This document shows, in pieces, positions 34,333-44,200 of a stretch of 64,000 bases of DNA. The DNA is from an uncultured Eggerthellaceae bacterium. GTDB taxonomy: Bacteria > Actinomycetota > Coriobacteriia > Coriobacteriales > Eggerthellaceae. Each line of letters begins with the position of its first letter. Positions within the stretch are counted from its first letter, which is position 1. The notes under the pieces were generated by a model that saw only the letters and a list, made by a program, of their open reading frames with translations, made no database searches and was not told the origin of the DNA. The position numbers and the translations under genes were made by a program. Where the stretch lies: the NCBI GenBank assembly GCA_910588095.1, contig CAJUQH010000003.1:1-64000 (forward strand). The letters are read 5' to 3'.

Positions 34333-36083
34333 CCGACATCCTGCGCATGAGCACCCTGTACGCCCCCACGCTGAAGGAAGACCCGGCCGATGCCGACATA
34401 GCCAGTCACCGCCTGCTGCTGCGCGCGGGCATGATACGCAAGACCGCGTCGGGCGTGTACACGTTCCTGCCGCTGGGCTACCGCGTGCTGTCCAAGATAG
34501 AGAGCATCGTGCGCGAGGAGATGAACGCCGTCGGCGGCCAGGAGATCATGATGCCGGCCCTGCAGCCGGCTGAGCTGTGGCACGAGAGCGGCCGTTGGGA
34601 CGACTACGGTCCCGAGCTCATGCGGCTGAACGACCGCCACGACCACGGCTTCTGCCTGGGCCCCACCCATGAGGAGCTCATCACCGCGCTCATCCGCAAC
34701 GAGCTGCGCTCCTACAAGCAGCTGCCCTGCACGCTCTACCAGATACAGGTGAAGTTCCGCGACGAGATACGCCCGCGCTTCGGCCTGCTGCGCAGCCGCG
34801 AGTTCATCATGAAGGATGCTTACAGCTTCAACGCCACCCAGGAGTCGCTGCAACAGACCTACGATGACATGAGCCGCGCCTACGGCATCATCTGCGATCG
34901 CTGCGGTCTGGCCTATTACCCGGTCGAGGCCGATTCCGGCCAGATAGGCGGCAAGGTCACCACCGAGTTCATGGCCCTGGCCGAAACGGGCGAGGCCGAG
35001 CTGGTGCACTGCGCCTGCGGCTACGCGGCCAACACCGAGGCGGGCGAGTGCCTGCCCGCGCCCACCGTGCACGAGGCGGCAGCCATGGAGAAGCTGCACA
35101 CCCCGGGCGTGCGCACCATCGAGGAATTGGCTGGCTTCCTGGGCATACCGACCAGCAGCACGGTGAAGGCCCTGGCGGGCAAGAACGCCGAAGGCAAGCT
35201 GGTGGCGGTGTTCGTGCCGGGCGACCACGAGCTCAACGAGATAAAGATAGACCGCGAGGTGCCCGGCTTCGAGCTGCTCACCGACGACGAGATGCAGGCG
35301 TTCGGCCTGCACAAGGGCTCCATGGGCCCGGTGGGCCTTCCTGAAGGCGCCTTCGTTCTGGCCGATCGCAGCCTGCGGGAGGTGCCGCAGTGGGTGGTGG
35401 GCGCCAACGAGGACGACTACCACTACGTGGGCGCGCGCCTGGGCTCCGACTTCACAGTGGACGCGTGGGCCGACCTGTGCGTGGTGGCGCCGGGCGACGC
35501 ATGCCCCGATTGCGGCAAGGCGCTGGAAGGCGCCCGCGGCATCGAGGTGTCGCAGGTGTTCCAGCTGGGCGACAAGTACTCCCGCGCCATGGGGGCCACC
35601 TTCGCCGACGAGGAAGGCAACGAGGTGCCCTTCATCATGGGCTGCTATGGCGTAGGCGTCACGCGCACCCTGGCCGCCGTGGTCGAGCAGCACAACGACG
35701 AGCATGGCATCATGTGGCCGTTCTCGGTTGCGCCGGCCCATGTGTGCGTCATCCCGCTGACCGTGGGCGACGACACCGTGCAGCCCGAGGCCGAGCGCGT
35801 GGCTCGCGAGCTGGCCAACTTGGGCTTCGAGGTGGCCATCGACGACCGCGACGAGCGCGCCGGCGTGAAGTTCGCCGACGCCGACCTCATCGGCTGGCCG
35901 CTGCAGCTGGTGGTGGGCAAGCGCGGGCTGGCCAACGGCACCGTCGAGGTGAAGCTGCGCCGCACCGGCCAGAAGAAGGAGATCGCCCTCGACGCGCTCA
36001 CCGACCTGTTCTCCTTCGCGCATCGCCATAAGGGCAACGTCTCGCCGGCCGGCATCGGCCGCTTCAGCAGCCTGTTCGAATAG
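34329..36083 (+). CDS. proS: Prolyl-tRNA synthetase (bacterial type with editing domain)
   Basis: A 584-residue class II aminoacyl-tRNA synthetase. Motif 1 and 2 regions (ASGVYTFLPLGYRVLSKIE; QVKFRDEIRPRFGLLRSREFIMKDAYSF), the inserted YbaK-like editing domain (about residues 235-390, IPTSSTVKALAGKN), motif 3 (MGCYGVGVTRTLAAVVEQ) and an anticodon-binding domain at the C-terminus are all present. Overlaps ispG by 4 bases, so translation is coupled. Confidence 0.96.
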   Translation: MTDILRMSTLYAPTLKEDPADADIASHRLLLRAGMIRKTASGVYTFLPLGYRVLSKIESIVREEMNAVGGQEIMMPALQPAELWHESGRWDDYGPELMRLNDRHDHGFCLGPTHEELITALIRNELRSYKQLPCTLYQIQVKFRDEIRPRFGLLRSREFIMKDAYSFNATQESLQQTYDDMSRAYGIICDRCGLAYYPVEADSGQIGGKVTTEFMALAETGEAELVHCACGYAANTEAGECLPAPTVHEAAAMEKLHTPGVRTIEELAGFLGIPTSSTVKALAGKNAEGKLVAVFVPGDHELNEIKIDREVPGFELLTDDEMQAFGLHKGSMGPVGLPEGAFVLADRSLREVPQWVVGANEDDYHYVGARLGSDFTVDAWADLCVVAPGDACPDCGKALEGARGIEVSQVFQLGDKYSRAMGATFADEEGNEVPFIMGCYGVGVTRTLAAVVEQHNDEHGIMWPFSVAPAHVCVIPLTVGDDTVQPEAERVARELANLGFEVAIDDRDERAGVKFADADLIGWPLQLVVGKRGLANGTVEVKLRRTGQKKEIALDALTDLFSFAHRHKGNVSPAGIGRFSSLFE

Positions 36084-36098
36084 GGAACGCTTGCGTAA

Positions 36099-36129
36099 CG
36101 GCGCGCCGCCTGCACGGGTGCGCGCGCCG
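36099..36129 (+). terminator. GC hairpin after proS (possible terminator)
   Basis: CGGCGCGC (36099-36106) pairs with GCGCGCCG (36122-36129). There is no T-run, so termination would depend on stem strength or Rho. Confidence 0.4.
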
Positions 36130-36227
36130 GCGCTGGTTCATCATAGGGCGTAGAGCAAGGTACGCTTGCGCCCAGCACGCCGGGTCGGCCCGCGCGGGGG
36201 CGCGTGGACACGATCGCGAGGTGCATC

Positions 36228-36599
36228 ATGGCAAACGTGACTGACAACATCGCTGGCGGCTTCAAGGACATCTTCCTAGCAGGCGTTGGCGCGCTGGCTA
36301 TAGGCGCGGAAAAATCGAAAGAGGTCATCGACCAGCTCATCGCCAAGGGCGAGCTGACGGTCGAGCAGGGCAAAGAGCTCAACGAAGAGCTGAAGCATAA
36401 GGCGGCCAACGCTGCGGCCGACGTGCATGAGGACATCATCGCGGCCCACATGGCCACCATGACCCCCGAGCAGCGCCAAGCCTTCGCCGCCAAGGTGGCC
36501 CAGCTGGCTGCCGAAGACGACTTGGAGCCGACCGACATCAAGGCGGGCTTCGAAGAGGAGGAACGCGTCGTAGCGGAGACGTACAAGACCGAGAAGTAG
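36228..36599 (+). CDS. Phasin-like small helical protein
   Basis: A 123-residue, highly helical protein starting MANVTDNIAGGFKDIFLAGVGALAIGAEKSKEVIDQLIAKGELTVEQGKELNEEL, which resembles the phasin/PhaF-type coiled-coil family (polyhydroxyalkanoate synthesis regulator phasin). The short hydrophobic patch at residues 12-28 can bind a surface or membrane. ATG 36228 is preferred to an in-frame ATG at 36204. The neighbouring UbiB-like kinase gene starts 57 bases later; the two are probably co-transcribed and may work together in a membrane process. No PHA genes are seen here. Confidence 0.65.
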   Translation: MANVTDNIAGGFKDIFLAGVGALAIGAEKSKEVIDQLIAKGELTVEQGKELNEELKHKAANAAADVHEDIIAAHMATMTPEQRQAFAAKVAQLAAEDDLEPTDIKAGFEEEERVVAETYKTEK

Positions 36600-36656
36600 G
36601 GGTTTCGCCCTACCCGCTCTTCCCACGTCCTGCCCTTCTGTTCTGAGGATATTCCG

Positions 36657-38321
36657 ATGGCCGAGAACGCGCTGCTCAAATACGTGTTCACAACGCGCGC
36701 GACCGTCAGCGGGCAAGACCAGTTCGACCTGTCGGCAGCCACGCGCCGCACGCGCATGCGCCAGATAATGGCCATCGCGCGCAAGCACGGGTTGCCCGGG
36801 TCCATCACGCCGGTGCAGTTCCGCGCCATGCTGGAAGACCTGGGCCCGTCGTTCGTGAAGATAGGCCAGACCCTTTCCACCCATTCCGACATACTGCCGC
36901 AACCTTACTGCGACGAGCTGAAGAAGCTCCAGGCCGACAGCGACCCGCTGCCCTTCGACGAGGTGCTGGCGGTGCTGGACGAGCAGTACGGCGCGGCGCG
37001 GCGGCGCGAGGTGCTCGCCGAGATAGACCCCACGCCGCTGGGCAGCGCGAGCCTGGCCCAGGTGCATCGCGGCCGCCTGGTCACCGGCGAGGACGTGGCC
37101 ATAAAGGTGCAGCGCCCCGGCGTGCGCGAGACCATGGCGCTTGACATCGAGATAATGCGCAAGCTGGTCGGTCGGCTGGGGCGCTTCATCAAAGACGACC
37201 AGTTCGTGAACTTGCAGGACGTGGTCGACGAGATGTGGACGACGTTCCTGCAGGAGACGAACTTCTGCCAAGAGGCGTCCAACCTCGAGGAGTTCGCGCG
37301 CAACAACGCCAGCTGCGTCTACGTGGCGGTGCCCAAGGTGCACAAGCAGTACTCCAACGAGTACGTGCTGGTGATGGAATACGTCGACGGCGTGCCCATC
37401 AGCCATGCCGAAGAGCTGCAGGCGCGCGGCTACGACCTGGACGAGATAGGCACCAAGCTGCTGGACAACTACGCGTCGCAAGTGCTCGACCAAGGGTTCT
37501 TCCACGCCGACCCGCACCCGGGCAACATCCTCATCCGCGGCGGGCAGATAGTCTACATCGACCTAGGGCTCGTGGGGCGCCTGGGCGATTCCGACCGGGC
37601 CGACTTCGGCGCCATGGTGAAGGCCGTGGGCATGCGCGACTCGGCGGGGCTTTCCGACGCGCTCATGCGCTTTGCCGTGAAGGTGGACGAGAGCAAGGTG
37701 AACTACCCGCAGTTCCTGGAGCAGCTGGACAGCATCATAGCCAAGTACGCCTCGGAAGACGTGTCCAGCATCGACATAGCGGCGTTCTTGGGCGAGGTGC
37801 TGCAAGTCACCCGCGACAGTCACGTGGTGCTGCCCTCCAGCGTGACGAACGTCTCGCGCGGGGTGATAACCATCGAGGGCACGGCGGCACCTTACTTGAA
37901 GGACCAGAGCATAATCTCCATCATCAATCGGCATGTGATCGAAAGCGAAGACCCGTTGGCCGAGATGAAGCGCCTGATGGAAGACACGGCCCGCGGCGTG
38001 GTGACGTCGAGCCGCGGCCTCATGCAGGCGGCCACCTACTCGGGTCAAGCGCTCAAGATGCTCACCCGCGGCCAGTTGCGCGTGAACACCGAGATGATAG
38101 GGTCGGACAACCTGTTCCGCGGCATGTCCACCATCTTCACGCGCGTCACCTTGGCGCTCATCATCATGGGGCTGTTCATAGGGTCGAGCATGCTGGCGCT
38201 CAGCCCGCTCGAACCGAAGCTGCTGGGCGTGCCGGCCCTGGCGTTCTTGGGGTTCGCCGCGGCGGTGGTGCTCTCCATCTGGGTGCTGGTGAGCATTCTG
38301 CGCAGCGGCTCCAAGTTCTGA
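36657..38321 (+). CDS. ABC1/UbiB-family atypical protein kinase-like protein
   Basis: A 554-residue protein with the ABC1/AarF/UbiB signature: SFVKIGQTLSTHSDILP (the KxGQ motif), VAIKVQRPGV (ATP-binding Lys), FFHADPHPGNILI (catalytic loop) and YIDLGLVG (metal-binding Asp). Two C-terminal membrane segments (about 495-545) anchor it. UbiB proteins support quinone/isoprenoid lipid handling through an ATPase activity rather than known protein phosphorylation. The preceding phasin-like gene is the likely partner. Confidence 0.88.
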   Translation: MAENALLKYVFTTRATVSGQDQFDLSAATRRTRMRQIMAIARKHGLPGSITPVQFRAMLEDLGPSFVKIGQTLSTHSDILPQPYCDELKKLQADSDPLPFDEVLAVLDEQYGAARRREVLAEIDPTPLGSASLAQVHRGRLVTGEDVAIKVQRPGVRETMALDIEIMRKLVGRLGRFIKDDQFVNLQDVVDEMWTTFLQETNFCQEASNLEEFARNNASCVYVAVPKVHKQYSNEYVLVMEYVDGVPISHAEELQARGYDLDEIGTKLLDNYASQVLDQGFFHADPHPGNILIRGGQIVYIDLGLVGRLGDSDRADFGAMVKAVGMRDSAGLSDALMRFAVKVDESKVNYPQFLEQLDSIIAKYASEDVSSIDIAAFLGEVLQVTRDSHVVLPSSVTNVSRGVITIEGTAAPYLKDQSIISIINRHVIESEDPLAEMKRLMEDTARGVVTSSRGLMQAATYSGQALKMLTRGQLRVNTEMIGSDNLFRGMSTIFTRVTLALIIMGLFIGSSMLALSPLEPKLLGVPALAFLGFAAAVVLSIWVLVSILRSGSKF

Positions 38322-38381
38322 ACGCGGAAGGCGCCGGGGTGCGCCCATCCGGCGCTGCGAGCCCTCGTCACGCGCCCGTGC

Positions 38382-38387
38382 TACACT
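38382..38387 (+). promoter_or_regulatory. Possible -10 box close to the rlmB start
   Basis: TACACT lies only 6 bases before ATG 38394, and no ribosome-binding sequence is visible between them. If used, the transcript would be leaderless or almost so. No clear -35 box. Confidence 0.35.
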
Positions 38388-38393
38388 GTGCCC

Positions 38394-39140
38394 ATGGAAT
38401 ACATCGAAGGAAAAAGGCCGGTCATCGAGGCGCTGCGCGGCTCCGTGCCGCTGAAGTGCGTGCTGCTGGCCGACAACGTGAAGCGCGACAGCCTAGTGGC
38501 CGACATCCTGCGCAAGGCGAAGAACCAGCAGGTGCCAGTGCGCGAGGTGCCGCGCAAGAAGCTCGACGAGCGCAGTGCCCGGGGCAGCCATCAGGGCATC
38601 ATGGCCGAGACCAAGCCGTTCGGCTATGCGGGCATCGGCGACATCGTGGCCGCGGCCGATCGCAGCGCCCAGGCCGACGGCGGCCGTGCGCTCGTGGTGG
38701 TGCTCGACCATGTGACCGACGCGGGCAACCTGGGGGCCATCGCGCGTAGTGCCGAGATAGTGGGTGCGTGCGGCATCATCATTCCCAACAAGCGCGCCGC
38801 CCATGTGACGGCTGCCACCTACAAGAGCTCTGCCGGAGCCATCACCCACATACCCGTGGCCCAGGTGCCCAACCTGCCTGCGGCCCTGAAGCGCCTCAAG
38901 CAGGAGGGCTTCTGGGCGGCCGCCGCCACCGAGCACGCGACCGACCTGGTGTGGGACGCTAACCTGAAGGGCAAGATCGCCCTGGTCATGGGCAGCGAGC
39001 AAGAAGGCGTCTCGCGTATCGTGCGCGAATCCTGCGATTTCGAGATGAAGCTGCCGCAGGTAGGGCGCGTGGCGTCGCTCAACGTGGCTCAGGCGTTCAC
39101 GGCCTGCGCCTACGAATGGCTCAGGCAGAATCGAGGCTGA
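38394..39140 (+). CDS. rlmB: SPOUT-family 23S rRNA 2'-O-methyltransferase (RlmB/TrmH type)
   Basis: A 248-residue TrmH-family methyltransferase. MEYIEGKRPVIEALRG starts the substrate-binding N-terminal domain; the SPOUT domain has VLDHVTDAGNLGAIARSA (motif 1), LVMGSEQEGVSRIV (motif 2) and LPQVGRVASLNVAQAFTACAYE (motif 3, knot). It modifies G2251-type positions in 23S rRNA in known members. It forms a cluster with a small Cys-rich gene and a NYN nuclease, the common RlmB-Rae1 pairing. Confidence 0.9.
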   Translation: MEYIEGKRPVIEALRGSVPLKCVLLADNVKRDSLVADILRKAKNQQVPVREVPRKKLDERSARGSHQGIMAETKPFGYAGIGDIVAAADRSAQADGGRALVVVLDHVTDAGNLGAIARSAEIVGACGIIIPNKRAAHVTAATYKSSAGAITHIPVAQVPNLPAALKRLKQEGFWAAAATEHATDLVWDANLKGKIALVMGSEQEGVSRIVRESCDFEMKLPQVGRVASLNVAQAFTACAYEWLRQNRG

Positions 39141-39143
39141 CCT

Positions 39144-39401
39144 ATGGACGCTACGAAGATATGCACCTGCACCGACACGGCGTGCCCGGCGCATCCGGTC
39201 AACCATGACGATGGCTGCACCCGCTGCATCGCCAAGAACCAAGCTCAGCGCGAGGTGCCCAGCTGCCTGTTCAAGCTGGTGGGCCGCAGCAGCAAGTGCG
39301 AAGGCTGGTTCTTCGAGGACTTCGCCTTGAGCGTGGTGGAGGCGGCACGGGCCGAGGGGCGCAATCCGCTGGCCCCGCTCGAATGCCCCGAGGAGCGCTA
39401 G
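39144..39401 (+). CDS. Small cysteine-rich protein (possibly DUF6485)
   Basis: An 85-residue protein: CTCTDTACPAHPVNHDDGCTRCIAKNQ followed by CLFKLVG and a helical C-terminus. The Cys/His pattern suggests a metal-binding knuckle. It resembles small proteins grouped as DUF6485, whose function I do not know. Three bases after rlmB and 7 before the NYN nuclease gene, so it belongs to this RNA-related operon. Confidence 0.65.
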   Translation: MDATKICTCTDTACPAHPVNHDDGCTRCIAKNQAQREVPSCLFKLVGRSSKCEGWFFEDFALSVVEAARAEGRNPLAPLECPEER

Positions 39402-39408
39402 GCCAGCC

Positions 39409-39954
39409 ATGGTGCGCCAACGCAAGAAGCTGCTGATCATCGACGGGTACAACGTGCTGCGCTCGGGCAGCCGCTACCGCGACATCGTAGCCGCCAACCC
39501 CGACTATACCGACGACGCCTTCAACACCGCCCGCGAGACGCTCATAAACGACGTCATCAACTATGCCGGCTATGGCAGCCAGGCCATCATCGTGTTCGAC
39601 GGTGCCCATAACCGCTACTCCGAGGGCCAGCCCCAAACCGTTGGCGGCGTCAAGATCATCTTCTCGCCCGCAGGCCAGCCGGCCGACCACGTCATCGAGA
39701 AGCTGGCCCACGACGCGCGCGAGCGCATGGTGGAAGCGCTGGTGGTCACATCCGACGCCACCATCCAAGACACCGTGTTCGGCGGCGGCATCGACCGCAT
39801 GAGCGCCGAGGGCTTCTGCCGCGCCGTGACGGGCCACTACGAGGTCGCCCAGCTCGACGACGCCTACGCCGTCGCGCGCAAGAACACCATCGCTTCGCGC
39901 ATCCCGGCCGAGACGTTGCGCAAGCTCGAGCAGCTGCGCGACCAGCCGAGCTAG
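39409..39954 (+). CDS. NYN-domain ribonuclease (YacP/Rae1 family)
   Basis: A 181-residue PIN-like NYN domain protein. LLIIDGYNVLR (first Asp), IVFDGAHN and VVTSDATIQDTVFGGG (acidic metal ligands) match YacP/Rae1, the ribosome-associated endoribonuclease of Gram-positive bacteria. Its position after rlmB fits the family. Located in the cytoplasm. Confidence 0.85.
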   Translation: MVRQRKKLLIIDGYNVLRSGSRYRDIVAANPDYTDDAFNTARETLINDVINYAGYGSQAIIVFDGAHNRYSEGQPQTVGGVKIIFSPAGQPADHVIEKLAHDARERMVEALVVTSDATIQDTVFGGGIDRMSAEGFCRAVTGHYEVAQLDDAYAVARKNTIASRIPAETLRKLEQLRDQPS

Positions 39955-39967
39955 GCGCCGAATCGCC

Positions 39968-39973
39968 TATAAT
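39968..39973 (+). promoter_or_regulatory. Possible -10 box of folE
   Basis: A perfect TATAAT, rare in this GC-rich DNA, 47 bases before the folE start. No good -35 is visible. Confidence 0.4.
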
Positions 39974-40019
39974 GGGAGCTTCGATATAAGCGGCGAGCTG
40001 TTTCGCAGGAGGACGAGCC

Positions 40020-40580
40020 GTGGACAACGCCAAGATAGAGCAGGGTGTTCGCCTGATACTGGAAGGCATTGGGGAAGACCCCGACCGCGAGGGGTTGCTC
40101 GACACGCCCGCGCGGGTGGCGCGCATGTACGAGGAGGTGTTCGCGGGGCTTACCGAAGACCCGGCACGGCACTTCGAGGTGACGTTCGATGAGCATCATG
40201 AGGAAATGGTGCTCGTGAAGGACATCCCGTTCTATTCCATGTGCGAGCATCACCTGGTGCCGTTCTTTGGCAAGGCTCACGTGGCCTACATCCCCGCAAG
40301 CGACGGTCGCATATGCGGGCTGTCGAAGCTCGCGCGCCTGGTGGAGGCGTTCGCCAAGCGCCCGCAGGTGCAAGAGCGTCTGACCAACCAGATCGCCGAC
40401 ACGCTCATCGAGCAGCTGGACCCTCAGGGGGTCATCGTGGTGCTCGAGGCCGAGCACATGTGCATGTCCATGCGCGGCGTGAAGAAGCCGGGATCGCAAA
40501 CGGTGACCAGTGCCGTGCGCGGCGTGTTCGAGAAGAGCGCACCCACCCGCGCCGAGGCGCTGTCGCTGATACTCCGCTGA
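40020..40580 (+). CDS. folE: GTP cyclohydrolase I
   Basis: A 186-residue FolE enzyme (GTP to dihydroneopterin triphosphate, first step of tetrahydrofolate synthesis). [22 protein letters not shown] contains the zinc Cys and catalytic His residues, and [22 protein letters not shown] contains the second zinc Cys. The start codon is GTG at 40020 with AGGAGG upstream; 180-190 residues is the usual length. No other folate genes flank it in this window. Confidence 0.95.
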   Translation: MDNAKIEQGVRLILEGIGEDPDREGLLDTPARVARMYEEVFAGLTEDPARHFEVTFDEHHEEMVLVKDIPFYSMCEHHLVPFFGKAHVAYIPASDGRICGLSKLARLVEAFAKRPQVQERLTNQIADTLIEQLDPQGVIVVLEAEHMCMSMRGVKKPGSQTVTSAVRGVFEKSAPTRAEALSLILR

Positions 40581-40742
40581 GCTTGCGGGGTTGCGGCGCC
40601 TGCGCGCCTGCGCCCTTGGCGGGCTTTCACCGCGATATAGCGCACCGGGCGGCCTCTTGTTGGCGTGCGGGTGATGGGTGCATGAGACAATAACGGAAAC
40701 GCAAAGCAAGACGATCGAAACGAGAAGGGCTGGTCAGTTATC

Positions 40743-41018
40743 ATGAAATGCGTCATATCTGTGCTCGGCAAAGACAGCACCGGCATCGTCGCCGCAGTGG
40801 CCACCACCCTGGCCGATTGCAGCGCCAACATCGACGACATCAGCCAGACCATCCTGGGCGATGAGGAGATATTCTCCATGACCATGCTCATCACCCTGAA
40901 GCCCGAGAAGTGCGACTTCAACACCGTGCAGGAGAAGCTGCAGAAGGTCGGCGACGAGCTGGGCATGCAGATAATCATCCAGCGCGAGGACGTCTTCCAG
41001 TTCATGTACCAGGTGTAG
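40743..41018 (+). CDS. ACT-domain protein (UPF0237 family)
   Basis: A 91-residue single ACT domain: MKCVISVLGKDSTGIVAAVATTLADCSANIDDISQTIL is the ligand-binding half. UPF0237 proteins are usually followed at once by a DUF711/UPF0210 gene. Here the next gene is a surface protein on the same strand, so the usual partner has been displaced or lost. Role unknown; probably senses an amino acid. A 160-base stretch before it holds no gene. Confidence 0.88.
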   Translation: MKCVISVLGKDSTGIVAAVATTLADCSANIDDISQTILGDEEIFSMTMLITLKPEKCDFNTVQEKLQKVGDELGMQIIIQREDVFQFMYQV

Positions 41019-41025
41019 CTGCGCT

Positions 41026-41050
41026 GCGAACCCTGCTGCGGTGGGTTCGC
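41026..41050 (+). terminator. Weak hairpin after the ACT gene
   Basis: GCGAACCC (41026-41033) pairs with GGGTTCGC (41043-41050), 9-base loop, no T-run. The rest of 41051-41295 is the leader of the third surface-protein gene, with a poor TTGACG (41093-41098)/AAGAAT (41117-41122) promoter homologous to that of the second. Confidence 0.4.
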
Positions 41051-41295
41051 GCGTACGCTGATTCCGCCGCTATGGCGGCTGAACTGGCGTCCTTGACGGA
41101 TTCGCGCAGGGCATGCAAGAATACGCATCACTGGGCGCTGGAGGCTGAAGGGGAGCGAGAACCTGGAAGCTTGCGCGCCGCACAAGGGCCTTGGCGCCTG
41201 ATTCGAGCTGAGCGAGAACAGCGAGGAGCAGGGGGATACGGCAAGGCCGGACACATACGGATTTGCTTTCGCTTGTCGGGAAGGAAGCAGCCATC

Positions 41296-44200
41296 ATGCA
41301 TATCGGGAAATGCCTGCGGCATGCCGCCGCATCGACGTTGTCCATAGCGTTTGCCCTCATGCTGGGCATCGGGCTCGTGCCCGCTGACGCCTTGGCAGAA
41401 GGCGTGGGGGGGGTAGCCCTCTAAGCCAAAGCGAGCCGAGTGACGGTTCGGATGGCCCTTCAACCTCTGAAGACCCTCAGGTTGGTGAAGCCGAAGGGGC
41501 ATTCGGCTCAGGGGTTTCAACTTCGCCTCAATCCCCATCGGACCCCTCGACCGAAGCTGCTAGCCCTTCCGTCGCCCTGAGCGAAGGGGCCGAAGGCGGC
41601 GAAGCCGAAGGGTCGAGCTCGAAGCCACGCACCCTGGCCTCTGCCCTTCTGGGCAAGCCGGCTGCCTTCATCAACTCCGACGTTGCCCTCGATGGAGAAC
41701 CTGTCGTAGGCTCGTTCACCGTCGACGGCCTGACCTATGCGGTCACAGGGGAATCCGCTGTCGAGCTCGTCAGCGTTGATTCCTCCGTCATCCTGGGCGG
41801 AGCCGCCGAAGGCGGCGAAGTTGAAGGGCCCGATGAAAACCACGCCAGCGAAGCTGGCGCTGCCAGCCTCACCCTCCCCGGATCCGTCGCCTACGAGGGC
41901 GCCGACTACGCCCTCGCCTCCATAGCCCCCTACGCCTTCTACCTCTCGGGCGTGGCGTCCGTCACGCTGCCTGCAACCGTCACCGACGTCGATGAGCGCG
42001 CGTTCCGCTCGAGCGATGTCGCCAACGTCACCGTCGCTGACGGCAACCCCAGCCTCTCCTCTTACGACGGCGCCCTCTACGACGCCACCCGATCAAGCCT
42101 CCTGCTCATTCCCGGGGGCAGGCAGGGCGCCGTCCGCATCCCTTCGCAAGCATCAGATGTGCCCGCCAGCGCGTTTTCGCATTGCGCGCTGGTGGAGGCC
42201 ATCTCTGTGGATGCGGGCGGCGCGCACCTCTCCTCCTGGGAAGGACTCCTATACGATGCCGACGGCACGACGCTCCTGCGCGTGCCAGCGGGCGCTACCG
42301 AGATCGCCATACGAGAGGGCTGCACGGCCATAGCGGCTGGCGCCCTCGAAGCCTGCGCGAGCCTCGAGCGCATCAACGCGCCATCGACCGTGACCTCCAT
42401 CAGCCCTGATGTGCTCACCGCCATCCCCACCGTTTCCTTGCTTGCGGCTTCCCTGGCCGGTGCCGATGACCCTGGCACTGCAGGGGAGCCGTCCTCGCAA
42501 GAGGCAGCTCTTCAACTTACTGCCATGGTGGCGCTTTCTACGACCGATGATGATCTGCCCGAGATGCAGCCATCCTCCATTGCTGTCACGCTTCCGGCTG
42601 GTTCCCAAGAAGATGCTTGGAAGAATGGTGGGTTTTCCGTATCCGCCAAAACCAGTGACGCCCAGCTGTTCGAAGTCCAGGAAGGCGAGAACGCGGACAT
42701 TGAGCCACCGGCCGTAGCCTCTACCCAATCGGCTGAAACATATAGCGCGAGCAACGTTGTTTTAGATGCTAACGGGGGCAGGTTTACAGGAACCTATCAA
42801 CGCGCTATTAGTGGAGGGGGAACGTCAAGTGTGGTTTGGGCTCCGGGTGAAACGAAAACGTATTCAAATCTAAGCTCCCCATTCGAATATTCATTCAATG
42901 TGAGCTCCGCTATTTATTCCGCGGGAGCGGTTCACTTTTGGACTAATACGTCATGGAATTGGCCAGATGGCTTGACTTCTCAGTACGGATGTTGGTTGGT
43001 GTCGCTTGCTCCTTACAAAGAAGGGTATACATTTACGGGATGGCATAAAGGGAGCTTGACGGGGCCTCACGTGACGGGCTCTGCCATACCGATTGCTGCT
43101 GGCGATAAGTATTATGCCAGCTGGACTCCCACTATCTATACGGTGACCCTCGACCACGCTGGTGGTAAAGTCGGCACATCGACAGCTAAGGGCACTATCT
43201 ATCTCAAGTACGGCATCGGGTGGTATTCGAACGCGGCAGCCACGACCGGCATCACAAAGGTCACGGTGCCTACGAGAAGCGGTTACACCTTCGGTGGATA
43301 CAAGGGCACGGACAAGAGCGGCGTTTCCCGCACCTACGTCGATTCGAGCGGCAGCCTCAAGAACTCCAGTACCTATTGGAGCCACTTCGTTTCGAACACC
43401 ACGCTCACTGCCCAGTGGACGAAGAAGGCCAGCCACGCCGTCACCCTGAACAAGAACAACGGCACCGGCGGCACGTCCACGGTCTACTACTGGCCTGACA
43501 AGGGTTATACCACGAGCTCGACGTCCACCACGGTGGTCTCAACGGGCGGGGCTCTCGTCTCGAGCCTGCCTACGCGGGCCGGCTACACGTTCGCGGGCTA
43601 CTACAGCAGCACGGCGTCGAACGCGACGCAATATGTGACCTCGGCAGGCATGTTAACTTCGAGCGCTCCTGTGCTTTCTGCTAATGCTACTTGGTATGCT
43701 CGGTGGAACTCGGGGATCTACAAAGTCAATCTCAATAACCAAACGGCTACGAGCGCGGGAACGGCAGCAATATACGAGAAGTACGCGACAGGCTGGTATT
43801 CCAGTTCGGCGGCTACGACGAAGATAACCAGTATCACGGTGCCGAAGCGAACCGGATACACATTTGGCGGCTACTACACCGAAACGGGCGGAAAGGGAAC
43901 CAAGCGCATCGATGCAGAGGGCAGCATACTCGCTTCGAGTACCGATTATGCAGATGATGGCATCCTTTATGCGTTTTGGACAACGCCGTATTCAGCCACC
44001 ATCGACCCAAATGGTGGCACGATAAGCGTTTATGATACCTTCGATGGTTTTCCGGATGATCATCTGTTGGAATCAGGAAAGCCGGCTACAACTATCAAGT
44101 GGGATGGTCCTCAACGAATATATGGCGTTTCTGGTGGTTGTGCGCATGTGGTTTTGGGGTCGTTGATAAGGAACTATCGTGTTGTGCGGCCCGGGTACAC

